Positions 33,401 to 44,231 of a stretch of DNA of 64,000 nucleotides are shown here, piece after piece. Under the pieces are notes generated by a model that made no database searches, was not told the origin of the DNA, and worked only from the letters and a program-made list of their open reading frames with translations. Location: NCBI GenBank assembly GCA_000827265.1, contig KN834754.1, forward strand, positions 1,318,831 to 1,382,830. The letters run 5' to 3'. The DNA is from Collybiopsis luxurians FD-317 M1. Taxonomy: Eukaryota > Basidiomycota > Agaricomycetes > Agaricales > Omphalotaceae. The translations under genes and the position numbers were made by a program. Position 1 is the first letter of the stretch; every line of letters begins with the position of its first letter.

Positions 33401-35426
33401 CTTCTTCCTCCGCTCTTCCTCTTCCTTGCGTTGGTTCTCTTCTGCTTCAAGCTTGAGCTTCTCCTCACGGAGACGCTCCTCTTCCGCAAGACGCCTCTTC
33501 TCCTCTTCTGCCTCTTTCCTTCTCCTCTCTTCCTCTTCCTCCTTTGCTTTGCGCTCAGCTTCCTGCTTGGCCTTTCGCTCAGCCTCCAGGATCCTCTGTT
33601 TCCGCTCAAGCTCTTCCTTCTCCTTCCGTTCTGCTTCCTCCTTCTTCTTCCTTTCGGCCTCCTCTTTCTCCTTCCGCTCGGCCTCTTCCTTTACCTTCCT
33701 CAAACGTTCCTCCTCTTCCTTGGCCTTCTTTCTTCTCTCCTCTTCCTCCCTTTCCTTGGCTTTACGCTCCTTCTCCACAGCAGCAGCTCTTGCCTGGTTC
33801 TCCTTTTCTTCTCTCTCCTTTTCTTCGCGCTTCTTCTTGGCAGCGTCGGGCGCCACAATAGGTATAGCGCGTCGACTAGGAGAGTTCAGTGCAGGAGAGG
33901 GTGATGATAACGGAGGGGAAGTGATAGAAGGAGAGGATTGATGGCTCTTGCTCTTTTTGAGGTTTTCGATATCAACCACCTCTGAGCCATCCGCGCTCTT
34001 GATGATAATCTTAGACGTAGGTCGAGGCACAAAGGCGCTGGCGGAAGAGTTTAGTCTGGCGCTGCCAGGAGGGTGGGTTGCAGAACTGGGTGTAGGGGGT
34101 GGTGAGGAGACTGCACTAATGCTACCAGATGGAACGTGTGCGAGAGGTGCAGGAGGATGGGGGCTGTGAGGGGCAACAGAGGCATGTGAAGGCGTTGGTG
34201 TGCCTGGAGGCCCACTTTGTATTTGGGGAGGAGCATTTCGAGGGGACATGGGCATAGAAGGGTGAGTAGCACCCTGCGAAAGAGGGGGATGTTGAGGATG
34301 GTGGGGAGTCATTGGTTGAGGTGGCATACCATGGTATTGCCAAGGCGGTGGGTACATGTAGGCTTGCTCAGGAGGCATTCCTGGAGGAGGCATGTAGCCC
34401 TGGTGGAACCATTAGTTTCGGCCTATCAACAAAAATTAACAGAAACCTACATAGTATGGATTCCATCCCATCTGCATGGGAGGAGGCTGCATTTGCGGCG
34501 GCTGTACGTTGGGCTGTTGCCCAGGATGAGGATGAGGTGCCAGTCGTGGACTGCCCATCGGTGGTTGCATTTGAGGTCCAGGAGGTGCAGCACCATTTGG
34601 CGGACGAGGTCCATTTCCGTTTGGCATCTGTTGTCTTGGATAATTTGGAGACCTCGGTGTGTTAGGGACACCTGAAGCCGGAGGATTTGGTGAGGGACGC
34701 ATGACAAACGGCGTATACTGTTGAGCACCCATTGGGCCATTGGATGTCGAAGGCTGGGGATGTTGTTGGGGTAAATTTGATGGCCGTATTGAAGGAGAAG
34801 ACGTATCGGAAGTGGACTGTGAGGTGGAAGGAGTGGAAGACGTCTGGAAGAACTTTTTAACATCCACTTTGGGTTTTGTAGATACAGATGCGGAGGTAGA
34901 CGATGACGTCGATGCACCTGAGACGGAAGTTGAGGACGAAGTCTGGCTCAACGGCGGTTTTGTCGAAGTCGAAACGGAAGACTTGCCATTTACTTGGCTG
35001 ATGGTAGCCGGAACCGAGCCAAAAGACTTTACACCTTCAGTCGCGGCTTTGATAGCGGGTGTAGCCGCTGGAGAAGAAGATATGGGTGCCGAAGCGTCAT
35101 CTATGGACCCAAATGAGACCGCTGAGCCTGAAAATGTGTGAGCCGAATGAACTTTTTTTTTTTTTCGGCTGAGTTTCACTGAAAATATACGCACTTGTTT
35201 TTGTGGGGCCTACGTTACGAGGTATACTGACACCATCTTTGATAGGAATACCTTGACCAAGAGTGCTAGGCCGTCTAGAGTGCGTAGCTTGAGCAGGAGG
35301 TTGATTGGATGGTGCAGGGGACTGCGAGCGTGAGGCAGATTGTGGAGGGCCTTTTGACCAAGCTGACTTTGATGATAGCTGGGACGTAGGTGTCTTTGGT
35401 GTTGAAGCAACAGAGGATTTGCTCAT
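30441..35426 (-). CDS. translation initiation factor eIF4G
   Basis: Six exons (35426-35195, 35127-34451, 34399-32979, 32919-31575, 31522-31439, 31370-30441) give 1562 residues in frame. Order: Ser/Thr/Pro-rich N-terminus; Pro/Gln/Gly-rich segment; a highly charged Glu/Lys/Arg run (about 500-660) of repeated KEEAERK-type units; the eIF4E-binding motif Y778-DREF-L783-L784, encoded straight after an intron; an RNA-binding-like RG/Ser-rich linker; a MIF4G HEAT domain (about 980-1225, KVKALLNKLTMEKFDSISDQ); and a C-terminal MA3-like HEAT region (about 1400-1560). eIF4G scaffolds eIF4E, eIF4A and PABP on mRNA caps. An MA3 region and the long charged insert distinguish it from the shorter yeast proteins. 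Confidence 0.96.
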
Positions 35427-36728
35427 TCTGGAAGCAAAAAACTGAGAAATTTGGTTGCAAAAAGGCGAGCAAACATACGAATTTTTGTTAGAAAAAAGGC
35501 TGAGATGGGACTGATTAATGTCTTGTGTGGGTTTTGGTCGTTAGAATGACCTGCCAGCAGGCTAAAAAGCAGCTGGAGAGAAGAGATGGGGTGTTTCTAA
35601 GAAAAAATACGGACGCTCTGAACAGCAGTCCGAACGACAATGTCTGTCCTAGATGAAGGAAGACGAAAAGGTTGGCGTCCAGAAAAATTCAGGCAACCAC
35701 CGTTCCCTCCGCGTGGCCGGCGCATTCCTCCGTGCCGTCTCCGGTTGACTCACTCCGGCTCCGCATCCAGCCACAGCAATCTTTGCTTTCAGAATATATG
35801 CGCATCATCTCTTTCCAAATCCTTTATTCGCCAGCTAGAAATCTCCAGGACTCGAACGGCAGTGGTTACCAATCATGATCCTGTCAGATACTTATATGAA
35901 CGGGCTATACAAACAGTGTTGATATCATTTCATGCTGCGAAGTTACACGCTGAGCCTCCGTTTGATTCTGCTCAGGCTCCATTCCTTGCAGGGCCCGTAA
36001 TTCCTACTGGAACTCGTCGGTCTCTCTTCGGAGTGCCATTCCGGTTAACAAGTTTAATGCAGGTCCAATTAACGCTAAACTAGAGCAGGAACGGTCGCAC
36101 ATGTCAACATAGTACAGCCTGTCGAAAATGACCTATATGCAAGCCTAATTTGAGAAAGTCTCAGCTAAAGTAGCCCAGTCAATGTATTTCTTCCAAGCGC
36201 TTGCTTAGCGCCTGAGACTCGTTCTCTGGAGCTGTCTTCAGTTGGCCGAATGTTCTCTTGTATTGTTTTTGACTCGTCAAGTTCCGAACGGTCCAGTTAC
36301 CTCTCTCCAATCATCACTCAGATTCTCAGCGTGATAGATTAGAAGGCTCAGCTTCCACAAAATTCCTCGCACATCCGAATTGATCCTATACTGCACCGTG
36401 TCGAAGCCGTGTTTCTCAGAGTCCTTCAGAGTGTTTCACTTACCTTGTTCCAAGTCAAACTTCGAGATTACAAGGCAATCGTATTCGGATACTGCAAACC
36501 TCTCGTATCGTTGACCGAGTCAAACCAATAAAACGAGTTCGTTTTGTATCAAACCATTCATGAGTCTCACTCCCTCTATTCCATATCGGGTCGGATTCCC
36601 GGGAGGTCACTGGCCCATTCAATCCCTCGACCGGTATTTAAAGCGCGAAAAAAGCCGGATATCTCAGAAAGCTGCGAACTTGATTCCCTTCACGCATAGA
36701 CGATCGCACCCGCTTTCCTAGAAGCTGA
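35427..36728. other. 1.3-kb divergent intergenic region
   Basis: It separates the divergent eIF4G and lyase genes. A 147-codon plus-strand frame (35640-36083) has biased Pro/Arg content but no family features or splice partner and is not called. A TATA-like TATTTAAA lies at 36635-36642, 87 bp before the lyase ATG. Confidence 0.5.
36635..36642 (+). promoter_or_regulatory. TATA-like box upstream of the lyase gene
   Basis: TATTTAAA, followed after about 80 bp by the start codon at 36729, at a distance that fits a fungal TATA element. Confidence 0.45.
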
Positions 36729-38138
36729 ATGGAGCTCTACAACAACCCTCGCCTGAATCCCGAGAACTTCAAGCAAGGACCTCTTTCACCAAACGCTGCG
36801 ACGCGCCTGCGCCAAATGCTGGCGCGTCCTGGAGCAGTCGTACGTCATACAGATATCATTATCACACACACTTATGGTTCTTCTGTAAGATTGCGCCCGG
36901 TGTGTATGACGGTGTCAGCGCGAGACTCGCATTGGAAGCAGGTTTTGAATGTTTATACCAGAGGTAGGGCCGCCTGTAGCTTCCTGCTTTGGGGAAGTTG
37001 ACTCAAAGATGCGCCTCCTAGTGGTGCCGCCGTTACAGCTTCGAGACTAGGCCAGCCAGATTTGGCGATGGCGACCCTCAACGATTTCGTCGAGGCAAGC
37101 AGTATCAATTGCTTCTCAGTATGGATACTTTGAACTTACGAACGTACGAGTACAGGCAGCTAGGATAAACTGCAGCATAGATCCATCTGTCCCTGTCGTA
37201 GCGGATGCTGATACTGGGTAAATCTTCTCGACTTTAAAGCTCTTCTCTCACCGGAGCTTACCTTCATCAGATTCGGGGGTCCAAATATGGTAGCCAGGAC
37301 TGTAATACAATACGCCAGAGCCGGCGTTGCGGGTATACAGCTGGAAGATCAAGTTCAAACGAAACGTTGCGGCCACCTCTTAGGGAAACAGCTCGTCTCT
37401 ACAGAGGAATTCGTCTCTCGTATCAAAGCTGCAACTATCGGTCGGGATTCTATTCCCGGAGGCTCAGATATCGTTCGTACCCCGGTACCAAAAAGCTTTT
37501 TGATCCATCGCTCACACCTTCAAATCCACCAGGTCATCATTGCTCGCACAGACTCTCTTCAAAGCCTCGGCATGGAAGAGGCCATGAAACGATTGAAGCT
37601 GGCTGGAGCGGCCGGGGCTGATGTTCTCTTCCTCGAGGGTGTTCGGAGTAAGGAAGAACTCGAAATCGCTGTAAAATCTACAGCTCCTTACCCGGTAGGA
37701 GCTCAATTTTCCCCTTATTATACATGATGCTGAAGAGCTATTCAAACAGCTGCTACTTAACGTCGTGGCCGGCGGCTTCACTCCCAACTTCACTGCAAAA
37801 GAGGCAGAGGCCATTGGGGCTAAACTCATCAGTACGTCCACTAGTTTCGTCGCATTCTCTGTTATGTGTTGATTGAATCTTCCCATCTCTCAGTATATCC
37901 ACTGATAACAATTGTACCAGCAATCCACGCCATGCGAGAGTCATTGCAGTCTCTGAAATGCACCGGGTCTGACGTTGATTCATTCCGCGGGATGGGACCA
38001 AGGCAGTTCTTTGAGGTTATGGGTTAGTGCAGCACAATTTTCTTTCTGGGGCAACGTAAAGCTGACTGATCGTCAGGTCTAGAAGATGCGATCGAGCTCG
38101 ACGTTAAAGCTGGGGCTACGAATCTGAGTTCTGTTTGA
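36729..38138 (+). CDS. isocitrate lyase/PEP mutase superfamily enzyme (oxaloacetate hydrolase- or methylisocitrate lyase-like)
   Basis: Nine exons (36729-36839, 36890-36963, 37022-37094, 37156-37217, 37271-37472, 37533-37694, 37750-37831, 37894-38022, 38077-38138) join in frame to 318 residues. Superfamily signatures: APGVYDGVSARLALEAGF, SGAAVTASRLGQPD, VVADADTGFGGP (metal-binding Asp), GVAGIQLEDQ, and KRCGHL with the catalytic cysteine that marks the lyases rather than the mutases. The C-terminal LNVVAGGFTP and MGPRQFFEVMGLEDAIELD also fit. It cleaves a C-C bond in a 2-hydroxy or oxo diacid. In fungi this clade includes oxaloacetate acetylhydrolase, the oxalate-forming enzyme, but substrate cannot be read from sequence alone. 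The third intron has a GC donor (GAG|GCAAGC), needed for frame. Confidence 0.9.
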
Positions 38139-38450
38139 TGTACTCTAGATGTGGCATGATGTCTCCTGTTCTACTATAACATTGGCCATAGCAGACTTGT
38201 ATCGATATTTCCTTGATATCTGCATAGTGATAAGCATCCATTCACAAACTCATGCTAAAAGGTCACTGTGCAGCCTCCCGTTATGGAAAGTCAAAGCAGA
38301 GTCTATCAAATGTAGGTCGAAAGATTGCGACTCATCATTTGGCGTGATTTATCAGACAGCGGTGCGTTGATGATCAAATGCTCGCCTACATATATTCACT
38401 CTAATAACAGCAAGAATCTATGCAAGACAGGACTGTATAAGTATATGTTC
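38139..38450. other. convergent intergenic region
   Basis: 312 bp between two genes whose 3' ends face each other. No gene or hairpin terminator was seen; both polyadenylation regions must lie here. Confidence 0.5.
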
Positions 38451-40886
38451 CTACCCCGCTTTCCTTGATCTTATTTTCTTCTCGAAATCTGCTATTCCTC
38501 CCTTCAACTCCACCAACCTTCCTTTCTCAACCTCATAAACCACCCCAGGCTCAGCCCCCACATCATCCTCATCGCCTTCATCACCCTCCGCACTGCCATC
38601 CTCACCCCCGTCAAGTTCCACCACCTTGCGAACAAACCACCGATCATGACTAACAATCACTACTGCCCCTTTAAACTTTCTCAGCTCCTCCGCCAGCACC
38701 ACCACCGTATCCGCATCCAAATGTGTCGTTACTTCGTCTAGAACCAGAACGTGAGGGACTGGACCGAGCTTCGGAGGCGGATAGAGCACTTGCGCAAGTG
38801 CGAGGCGGACTTTTTGTCCTCCAGACAGTTTGGCGATGGGGACAGAGGAGACGGTGAAAGAGGTGAGACCAACGGAGGCGAGAACAGAGCGGGCTTCATG
38901 TTGCGAGGAAGCAGAACCAGGATCGTCCCCCAGACTGGCCATCATCAATTGCAAAGCAGTTTTGTCTAGGGGAAGTTTCTCGATAGCATCTTGGGAGAAA
39001 AAACCTATTCGAGCAGCGGGATGATACTTTACACTGCCTGAAACGATTTTCCCTCCTCCTTCGCTGAACTGGTTCACTAAACATCGTACCAAGGTTGATT
39101 TTCCTGCCCCGTTAAGACCGACTATTCCCAATTTCGACTTGGGGTGAACAACTAGATCCACTCCACTCAGCGCTTCCTTTACAGTCACAGTCCCCGCCCC
39201 GCGTTGTCGATAAACAAACCTTAACCCCTCAACTGAAATCAACGGGCCAGGAAATCGCAGTTCTTCGCCTGGTTCTCTCGGCAGCATCATCTTCACTCCA
39301 GCCTCGTCTTTCGGTATCATCCCCTCAATACCTGCCCGACTTGTAAGGTGATACCCTGGCAAGTCCCTGTTCAGCTTGAATTTTCCTCCTCTCGACCCTA
39401 CTTCATACCCCATTCTATCGTCAAGTTTCTTCTGCCTGGAAGCCGCCTGGCGGAGCTTTTTATCGTCGCCGGAGGATTTAGCTTGACGGACGTTACCAGC
39501 GATAGTGTCCTGGATGTGAGCACGCTGCTTGGATTGAGCTTCCGCCATTTTAGTCAGATATCTCTGCCTCTCGGAACGAGTTTCTTCATATGCAGTGAGA
39601 TTTCCAGGAAACCTCTCCAACTTCAAATCGCGCAAAACGAGGACTTCTTCAGCGACAGAATCAGTAAACGCTCTATCGTGCGAAACAAATAGAACGATCG
39701 TGTTTGCCGGAAGGTCATTTTGGAGATAAGTTTCAAGCCATAGGAGGGACGGGAGATCGAGAAAGTTGGTTGGTTCATCGAGAAGAAGAATGTCGGAAGG
39801 TTGGAATAACACGGAGGCTAGAAGGGCACGCATCCGCCACCCGCCAGAGAGGGATGATAGCGACTGGGTCACTGTGGGGGGTGATTTAAGTTTGAAGCCT
39901 AGACCGCGGAGGATGAGTTTAGCCCGAGACTCGACGGCGGAGGGTGACATCTGCAATATGGCTGGCTTAGTTGTTATGCACGAGGAGGAAGAGCATTTCA
40001 CATACTTGTTCAAGGAAACCCTCAATGTCACTCAGCATCATCATAGCTTCATTTGTTTCCTCAGCCAGTGTTTGGGTATCGATGATTTCAAGCCTGTATA
40101 GTTATCGTTATTTGATCAGTCCCGGCACGCTCAGAATTTTGGCAGTGCTCACCCCACCCGCTTCTCCTCCACCCTCGTCTCAATGATCTTGAGCTCCTTC
40201 CTCGCAGCCATGCCTCGGGCTCCGCTCCTCAGATTTGCGGCCTTCTTCGCTTCATCCAAGACGCGCATTTCATCATCAAATTTGAATTGACGAAGAATAC
40301 GGACGGCTGCTGTGGGATCTTGAGTGTTGTCCAGTGCTACCTGAAGGTCTAGGTAGGGCAAGACGCGTTCATCTTTGTTGTAGAGAGAGAAAAGGGAACG
40401 AGGGAAGCACTCACCTTTCTGCCTTCGAAGAGCCTCCGTCCGCTCCTGATCACTACTGATCACGAAATCCAACACGGAGACGTCCTCTCCTTGGGACATC
40501 TGGTCCTTCGCCGACTTGATCTCAGGGTTGTCATAGCTTTGTTGCATTGACACGATCCTGATGTCCAACGGGATCCCTGGAATCAACTTTTCTCCGATAG
40601 CGCGCAATAGGGTAGACTTGCCAACCCCGTTTCGGCCCACAAGAGCATAATGCACCCCGGAGGACAGTTTCAAGTGGGCGTCGGCGAGGATCTCTTTCTC
40701 GTTTTCGGCCACGGAGCCCTTGGATCCCTTCTTCTTGTCGGATGCGTCGGAGTTGGAGATCGAGATCGATACATCCGGTATATCTAGGTCTTTAGAGGAA
40801 GAAGAAGTGCCGGAAAGACTGCTCATGGTCGAATTAGCGATGTGGAAGCGAGTCTGTTGGGAGGAGGCGAGTATTGTGCTGGTCAT
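38451..40886 (-). CDS. ABC-F family ATPase (soluble, translation/ribosome type)
   Basis: Four exons (40886-40415, 40348-40153, 40093-40006, 39950-38451) join to 751 residues. Two nucleotide-binding domains and no membrane helices place it in ABC-F. NBD1: GRNGVGKS (84-91), degenerate signature LSGGWRMR (about 286) and LLLDEPTNFLD. The inter-domain linker is basic and helical (QSKQRAHIQDTIAGNVRQAK). NBD2: GLNGAGKST, LSGGQKVR, and an unusual Walker B/D-loop LVLDEVTTHLDAD where most members have DEPTNHLD. Both H-loops (VSHDR) are intact. The acidic C-tail is rich in Glu/Asp/Gly. ABC-F proteins act on ribosomes (Gcn20, Arb1, New1, EF-3 relatives). The divergent D-loop suggests a separate fungal subfamily, so no symbol is given. 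Confidence 0.92.
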
Positions 40887-41375
40887 TGTGTCAACAAAAG
40901 CCTAACTAGGTGATCAATGTGCAAAAGATAGTTTTGAAACTGAGTGAGGCTCAAGACAGTGGGCTTTTATAAATGTCGTGTTTAGTGCAGTGACAAGGTT
41001 CCGACCGCTCTGATCTGAATCTTTTCTTGACTCAAGGCTACGTTCGGAAAATTCAATCGGAGCCGAAGACTCGATGGATTCACCGCAACACTCGGAAACA
41101 TTTCAGAAACCGTTGAATTTGAAGGAGTCAAACAGAGGACGTTCGGCTTGAGCAAAGCTGTTGGTATCATGCCTCATATAGTGCTAAGAGTAGTTGGTGG
41201 TAGTTGGTAAAAACGAATTGAAGTAGACGCCCGTCAGGTCAGAATGTAAATATCATTTGATATAGAAACGAAGGTTGTAGTACAAGTCATGTAGATAGCT
41301 ATAGTGCGTGCAGTCTTTCTCGAGGTCAAGGTTTTTATGGATTGACAAAAACAAAACAGACATACCTTTGCATCG
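40887..41375. other. intergenic, no supported gene
   Basis: 489 bp between two minus-strand genes. A 62-codon minus-strand frame (40982-41170) is not convincing. Confidence 0.5.
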
Positions 41376-42343
41376 CTAAACCTCTCCAAATTCTGTCAAA
41401 CCGCTACCCTTGTCAATTTTAACCACAATCAACGCAAATTGCCCGCCAATCTCCTCGCTATAAATCGGCTCTCCATGTGCATCTACTCGTATATGGGCCC
41501 TTGTCTTTTCATTCCGAAGCATTTCACGCTTCAGCTTCAGACTACCCTCCCTGAACTTTGCTTTCCTCGCTCTCTCTTCGGCTTTTGAGGGAGGCGGGGG
41601 TAGGAATGGGATAGGATCAACGCCATACTCTTCTTCGATTTGACGCCCAATATCTTCCTTTGCTACTCCTGCCTTTTGAGCGGCAGCCCAATAAAACTCC
41701 CAGATAGTTTGCAGTGGCTAGGAGCAAGCGAACTCGACCATTTCTTGCAACGTGCTCGGTCGACCTGCTTTGAGTAGTCTCTGATGCGCAATCTCAATGA
41801 GGAGAGTGTGTGGGGTTCATTCACCTTCATGGACGACTGTTCGCGGTCGAAGGATGGTCAAGGGAGAAGGCACAAGGTACAGTACGTACTGCCAAATGCA
41901 TACGACGTAACTTGCCATCTAACTTTGAATTCGCAGAATGTTTGGCACCATTTCGACGCATCTTTCAGAGGGTCAGCAGTACCCATATGGGAATTTGGAG
42001 TGACACCAAAGTCGTATTCTCCGCGTCCATAGATTTTGAAACACCTGGTGCTCTGGTCTTTGTACTTTTGCTGAGCAGCCAGGGCGTTCTTGGGATACTC
42101 AATAGGACCCGCACTGCTTGATCCTGGGTCAGTGGAAACGCTCGTGCGGTTCGAACCATAGGAATGAGCCATGATCTTTTTGAGTCGTGCTTCTGAAAGC
42201 GACCATCTATTGCCACTTCTAAGCGCCGCGAGAATCTTCGCGCGACCTAGGCCGGGTTGCTTTGCTCGAAAATCCGCCAACGCGGCAGAGACTTGTTCGT
42301 CCGAAGGACAGATAACGGAAGAACTCGAGGTGGCGGAGGACAT
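41376..42343 (-). CDS. unrecognised gene with an in-frame TAG (possible pseudogene)
   Basis: Exon 1 (42343-41912) encodes a Ser-rich start, a helical segment (SAALADFRAKQPGLGRAKIL) and YKDQSTRCFKIYGRGEYDFG. A GTTACG donor and TTGAG acceptor allow an in-frame join to 41792-41376, encoding IAHQRLLKAGRPSTLQEMV, then a TAG at 41720-41718, and then a further 114 clean codons: TIWEFYWAAAQKAGVAKEDI, RQIEEEYGVDPIPFLPPPPS, KAEERARKAKFREGSLKLKR, ending GSGLTEFGEV. The downstream frame is strongly coding-like and in phase, so the TAG looks like a recent CAG (Gln) to TAG change, a read-through site, or a missed intron. The charged C-terminal half resembles tails of fungal MYND-type proteins, but no zinc finger is present. 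Confidence 0.55.
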
Positions 42344-42873
42344 ATTTTTTTCGGTTGTCGTAGAGTGGGAGAGAGAAACAAGAGAGATTCAGAAACAATA
42401 GGTCTCAGTATAATATTCAACGTGATAAAGACGTGACTCGCGATGAGATCATGGCGCCACGCGTCGCGACGAGCAGCATCCTGCTTTCGTACCTTAGCCT
42501 AGTACCCTTACAAGAAGTGTTGCAACTTTCTGTGCTGGATCCAGATTGCTCAAAATTGTCCCAAAGCCACACAGATCAATGTCGGTCGTCTCAACTAATT
42601 GTACCCATGACCAAAACTTGTGTACTACTCGCAACTGGACACAGAAGGCAATTAATGCAGCAGTATGATATCTTCGATCTTGCAACCGACAGTGAGTAAC
42701 TATATTGAATGATCTTCGAGAACCACATGGCGGCATAAACTTCGCATTTCATGGGTAGGATCCTGGGTTAAGGAACCTTCTACGATGTTTCGAATAATTC
42801 TGGATGGACTTGGAAATACCTACATAAATTTTAAACCGAAAGATGAATAACAAACATTCTTTCGGAATTAGAC
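42344..42873. other. intergenic, no supported gene
   Basis: 530 bp between two minus-strand genes. An 88-codon plus-strand frame (42433-42699) has no supporting feature. Confidence 0.45.
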
Positions 42874-43867
42874 TCACCTCACGACTGAACCGACTGCCCT
42901 GCATTTCCCTTTCACTCCCCCTGCTCCTTCCTTCTCTCCCTCTCCTCTAGAGCCTGTCGCACTCTCCGGTTCCCAAGTAACGACCCAGCTCCCAACTAAG
43001 TTTCCATTACTATCGAACGTTTCCGCTGCGGTTTCTTGTGGCCGAGCGCTAGTTTCAGCTGCGGAGGATGAAGGCAATGTTATCTCGTCAGCCAGTTGCC
43101 ATTTCGCGAAAGGGCGCGTAGTAGTGGTGAGGAAGGACGGATCATAAACCTACGTGTCGGATGTGTTAGGGCTGGAAGGGAGAGCGAAGGCAAAGATTCA
43201 CAGACTTACCCTAGTTATTCTGCTCTGCAATCTCCAGGTCGACGTGACCAGCTCCAGACCATGACTTCCACCGTTTGAAATTGGATCCAGTCGACGTAAG
43301 GTAGTTACGTAGGGCCTCGATACCCATGCTAATTCGAGATAGAGAAGCCATTGGACATGTAGACGGAGAAGAAAGACAGCGCATGAAGTGGATGAGCTAA
43401 GGTACGCGACTCAAAACTGGGCACTCACCAACCAACGCCGTACTAATTCCGCTAGTCCCTACAGCAAGAAATGCAAGACAACTTCTAGCAAAGAACGGTA
43501 GTTGGGACTCGATGATAAATATCAGAGGAGCAAAAGATGTAGATAGGGCGAGTGAAGCTAAAGAAAAAGTCTTTAGTCGACGGAAGGTACTTGTGAGCGG
43601 GCCATCGTATATTAGATTAGCGTCGTTGTTATCTGGGGACAAGACTGTATGAGGGTGAGTGGCAGAGGGTGATGAAGTCGAAGATAGATTCTGAGATTTG
43701 TGAGAGATGAAAAAGGCTCTTTTGCCAGCTTCTGGATAGCACTCAGATCGCGACAACCAAAAGGTACTCCGCGTCGAAAGACTACACAGCGCTCTGAGAT
43801 TCCGACCTCTTTCAAGGGAATAAAGTGAACTGAGCGGACGCGTACAGATGGCGGCAGGACGCAACAT
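42874..43867 (-). CDS. TMEM70/TMEM186-like mitochondrial inner-membrane protein
   Basis: Three exons (43867-43429, 43328-43210, 43149-42874) join in frame to 277 residues. The N-terminus is rich in Arg/Ser/Leu and lacks acidic residues (MLRPAAICTRPLSSLYSLER), as in a mitochondrial presequence. A hairpin of two membrane helices follows at about 100-120 (FSLASLALSTSFAPLIFII) and 124-146 (FFARSCLAFLAVGTSGISTA), then the soluble stretch WVSRPYVTTLRRL. This layout (LIYDGPL..., two helices, YV..L) is that of the TMEM70/186/223 family, which assists assembly of complex I or ATP synthase in animals. The C-terminal 90 residues are a predicted matrix domain with acidic Ser/Gly-rich tail. Function here is inferred from family resemblance only. 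Confidence 0.7.
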
Positions 43868-44231
43868 GCCGGAATCAATAGGCGCCGTGTAGTGTAATAC
43901 TTATTAATAATAAATTAGGCGCCAATGAGTCTATCAACCTTCCCGAACTCTTACTAGGAAGCGTCCGACAGCAGGTAGATCGCAGTAAGTGCATATCCTC
44001 CATTTGAAAACCTACGTAATATACTAAATGTCATGTAAAAATCTGGCCCAGAACTTACAGAAACCGCGACACAACTCCAGAAACAAGTTGGGTAGACCCA
44101 AAAAGTATACATATTCCGTCATGGCATGCGAAGGGAAATAGAATACAGGGGAGTAGAGTTTCATGCGCGTACCGAGCATCCAGAAAAAAAGGCCAGAGCA
44201 GCGAGAATCCCACCAATTTTCGGGCACGCGT
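43868..44231. other. intergenic, no supported gene
   Basis: 364 bp between the TMEM70-like gene and the secreted-protein array. Nothing recognised. Confidence 0.5.

Noticed and set aside
33296..33941. Plus-strand frames of about 200 codons, Leu/Ser-rich
   Set aside because: They are the antisense of the Glu/Lys/Arg repeat of eIF4G; low-complexity mirror frames, not genes.
35640..36083. 147-codon plus-strand frame between eIF4G and the lyase
   Set aside because: No domain, signal peptide, splice partner or conserved motif; lies in a divergent promoter region.
42146..42157. GGTTCGAACC, resembling a tRNA B box
   Set aside because: Lies within a coding exon and no A box or cloverleaf can be drawn around it.
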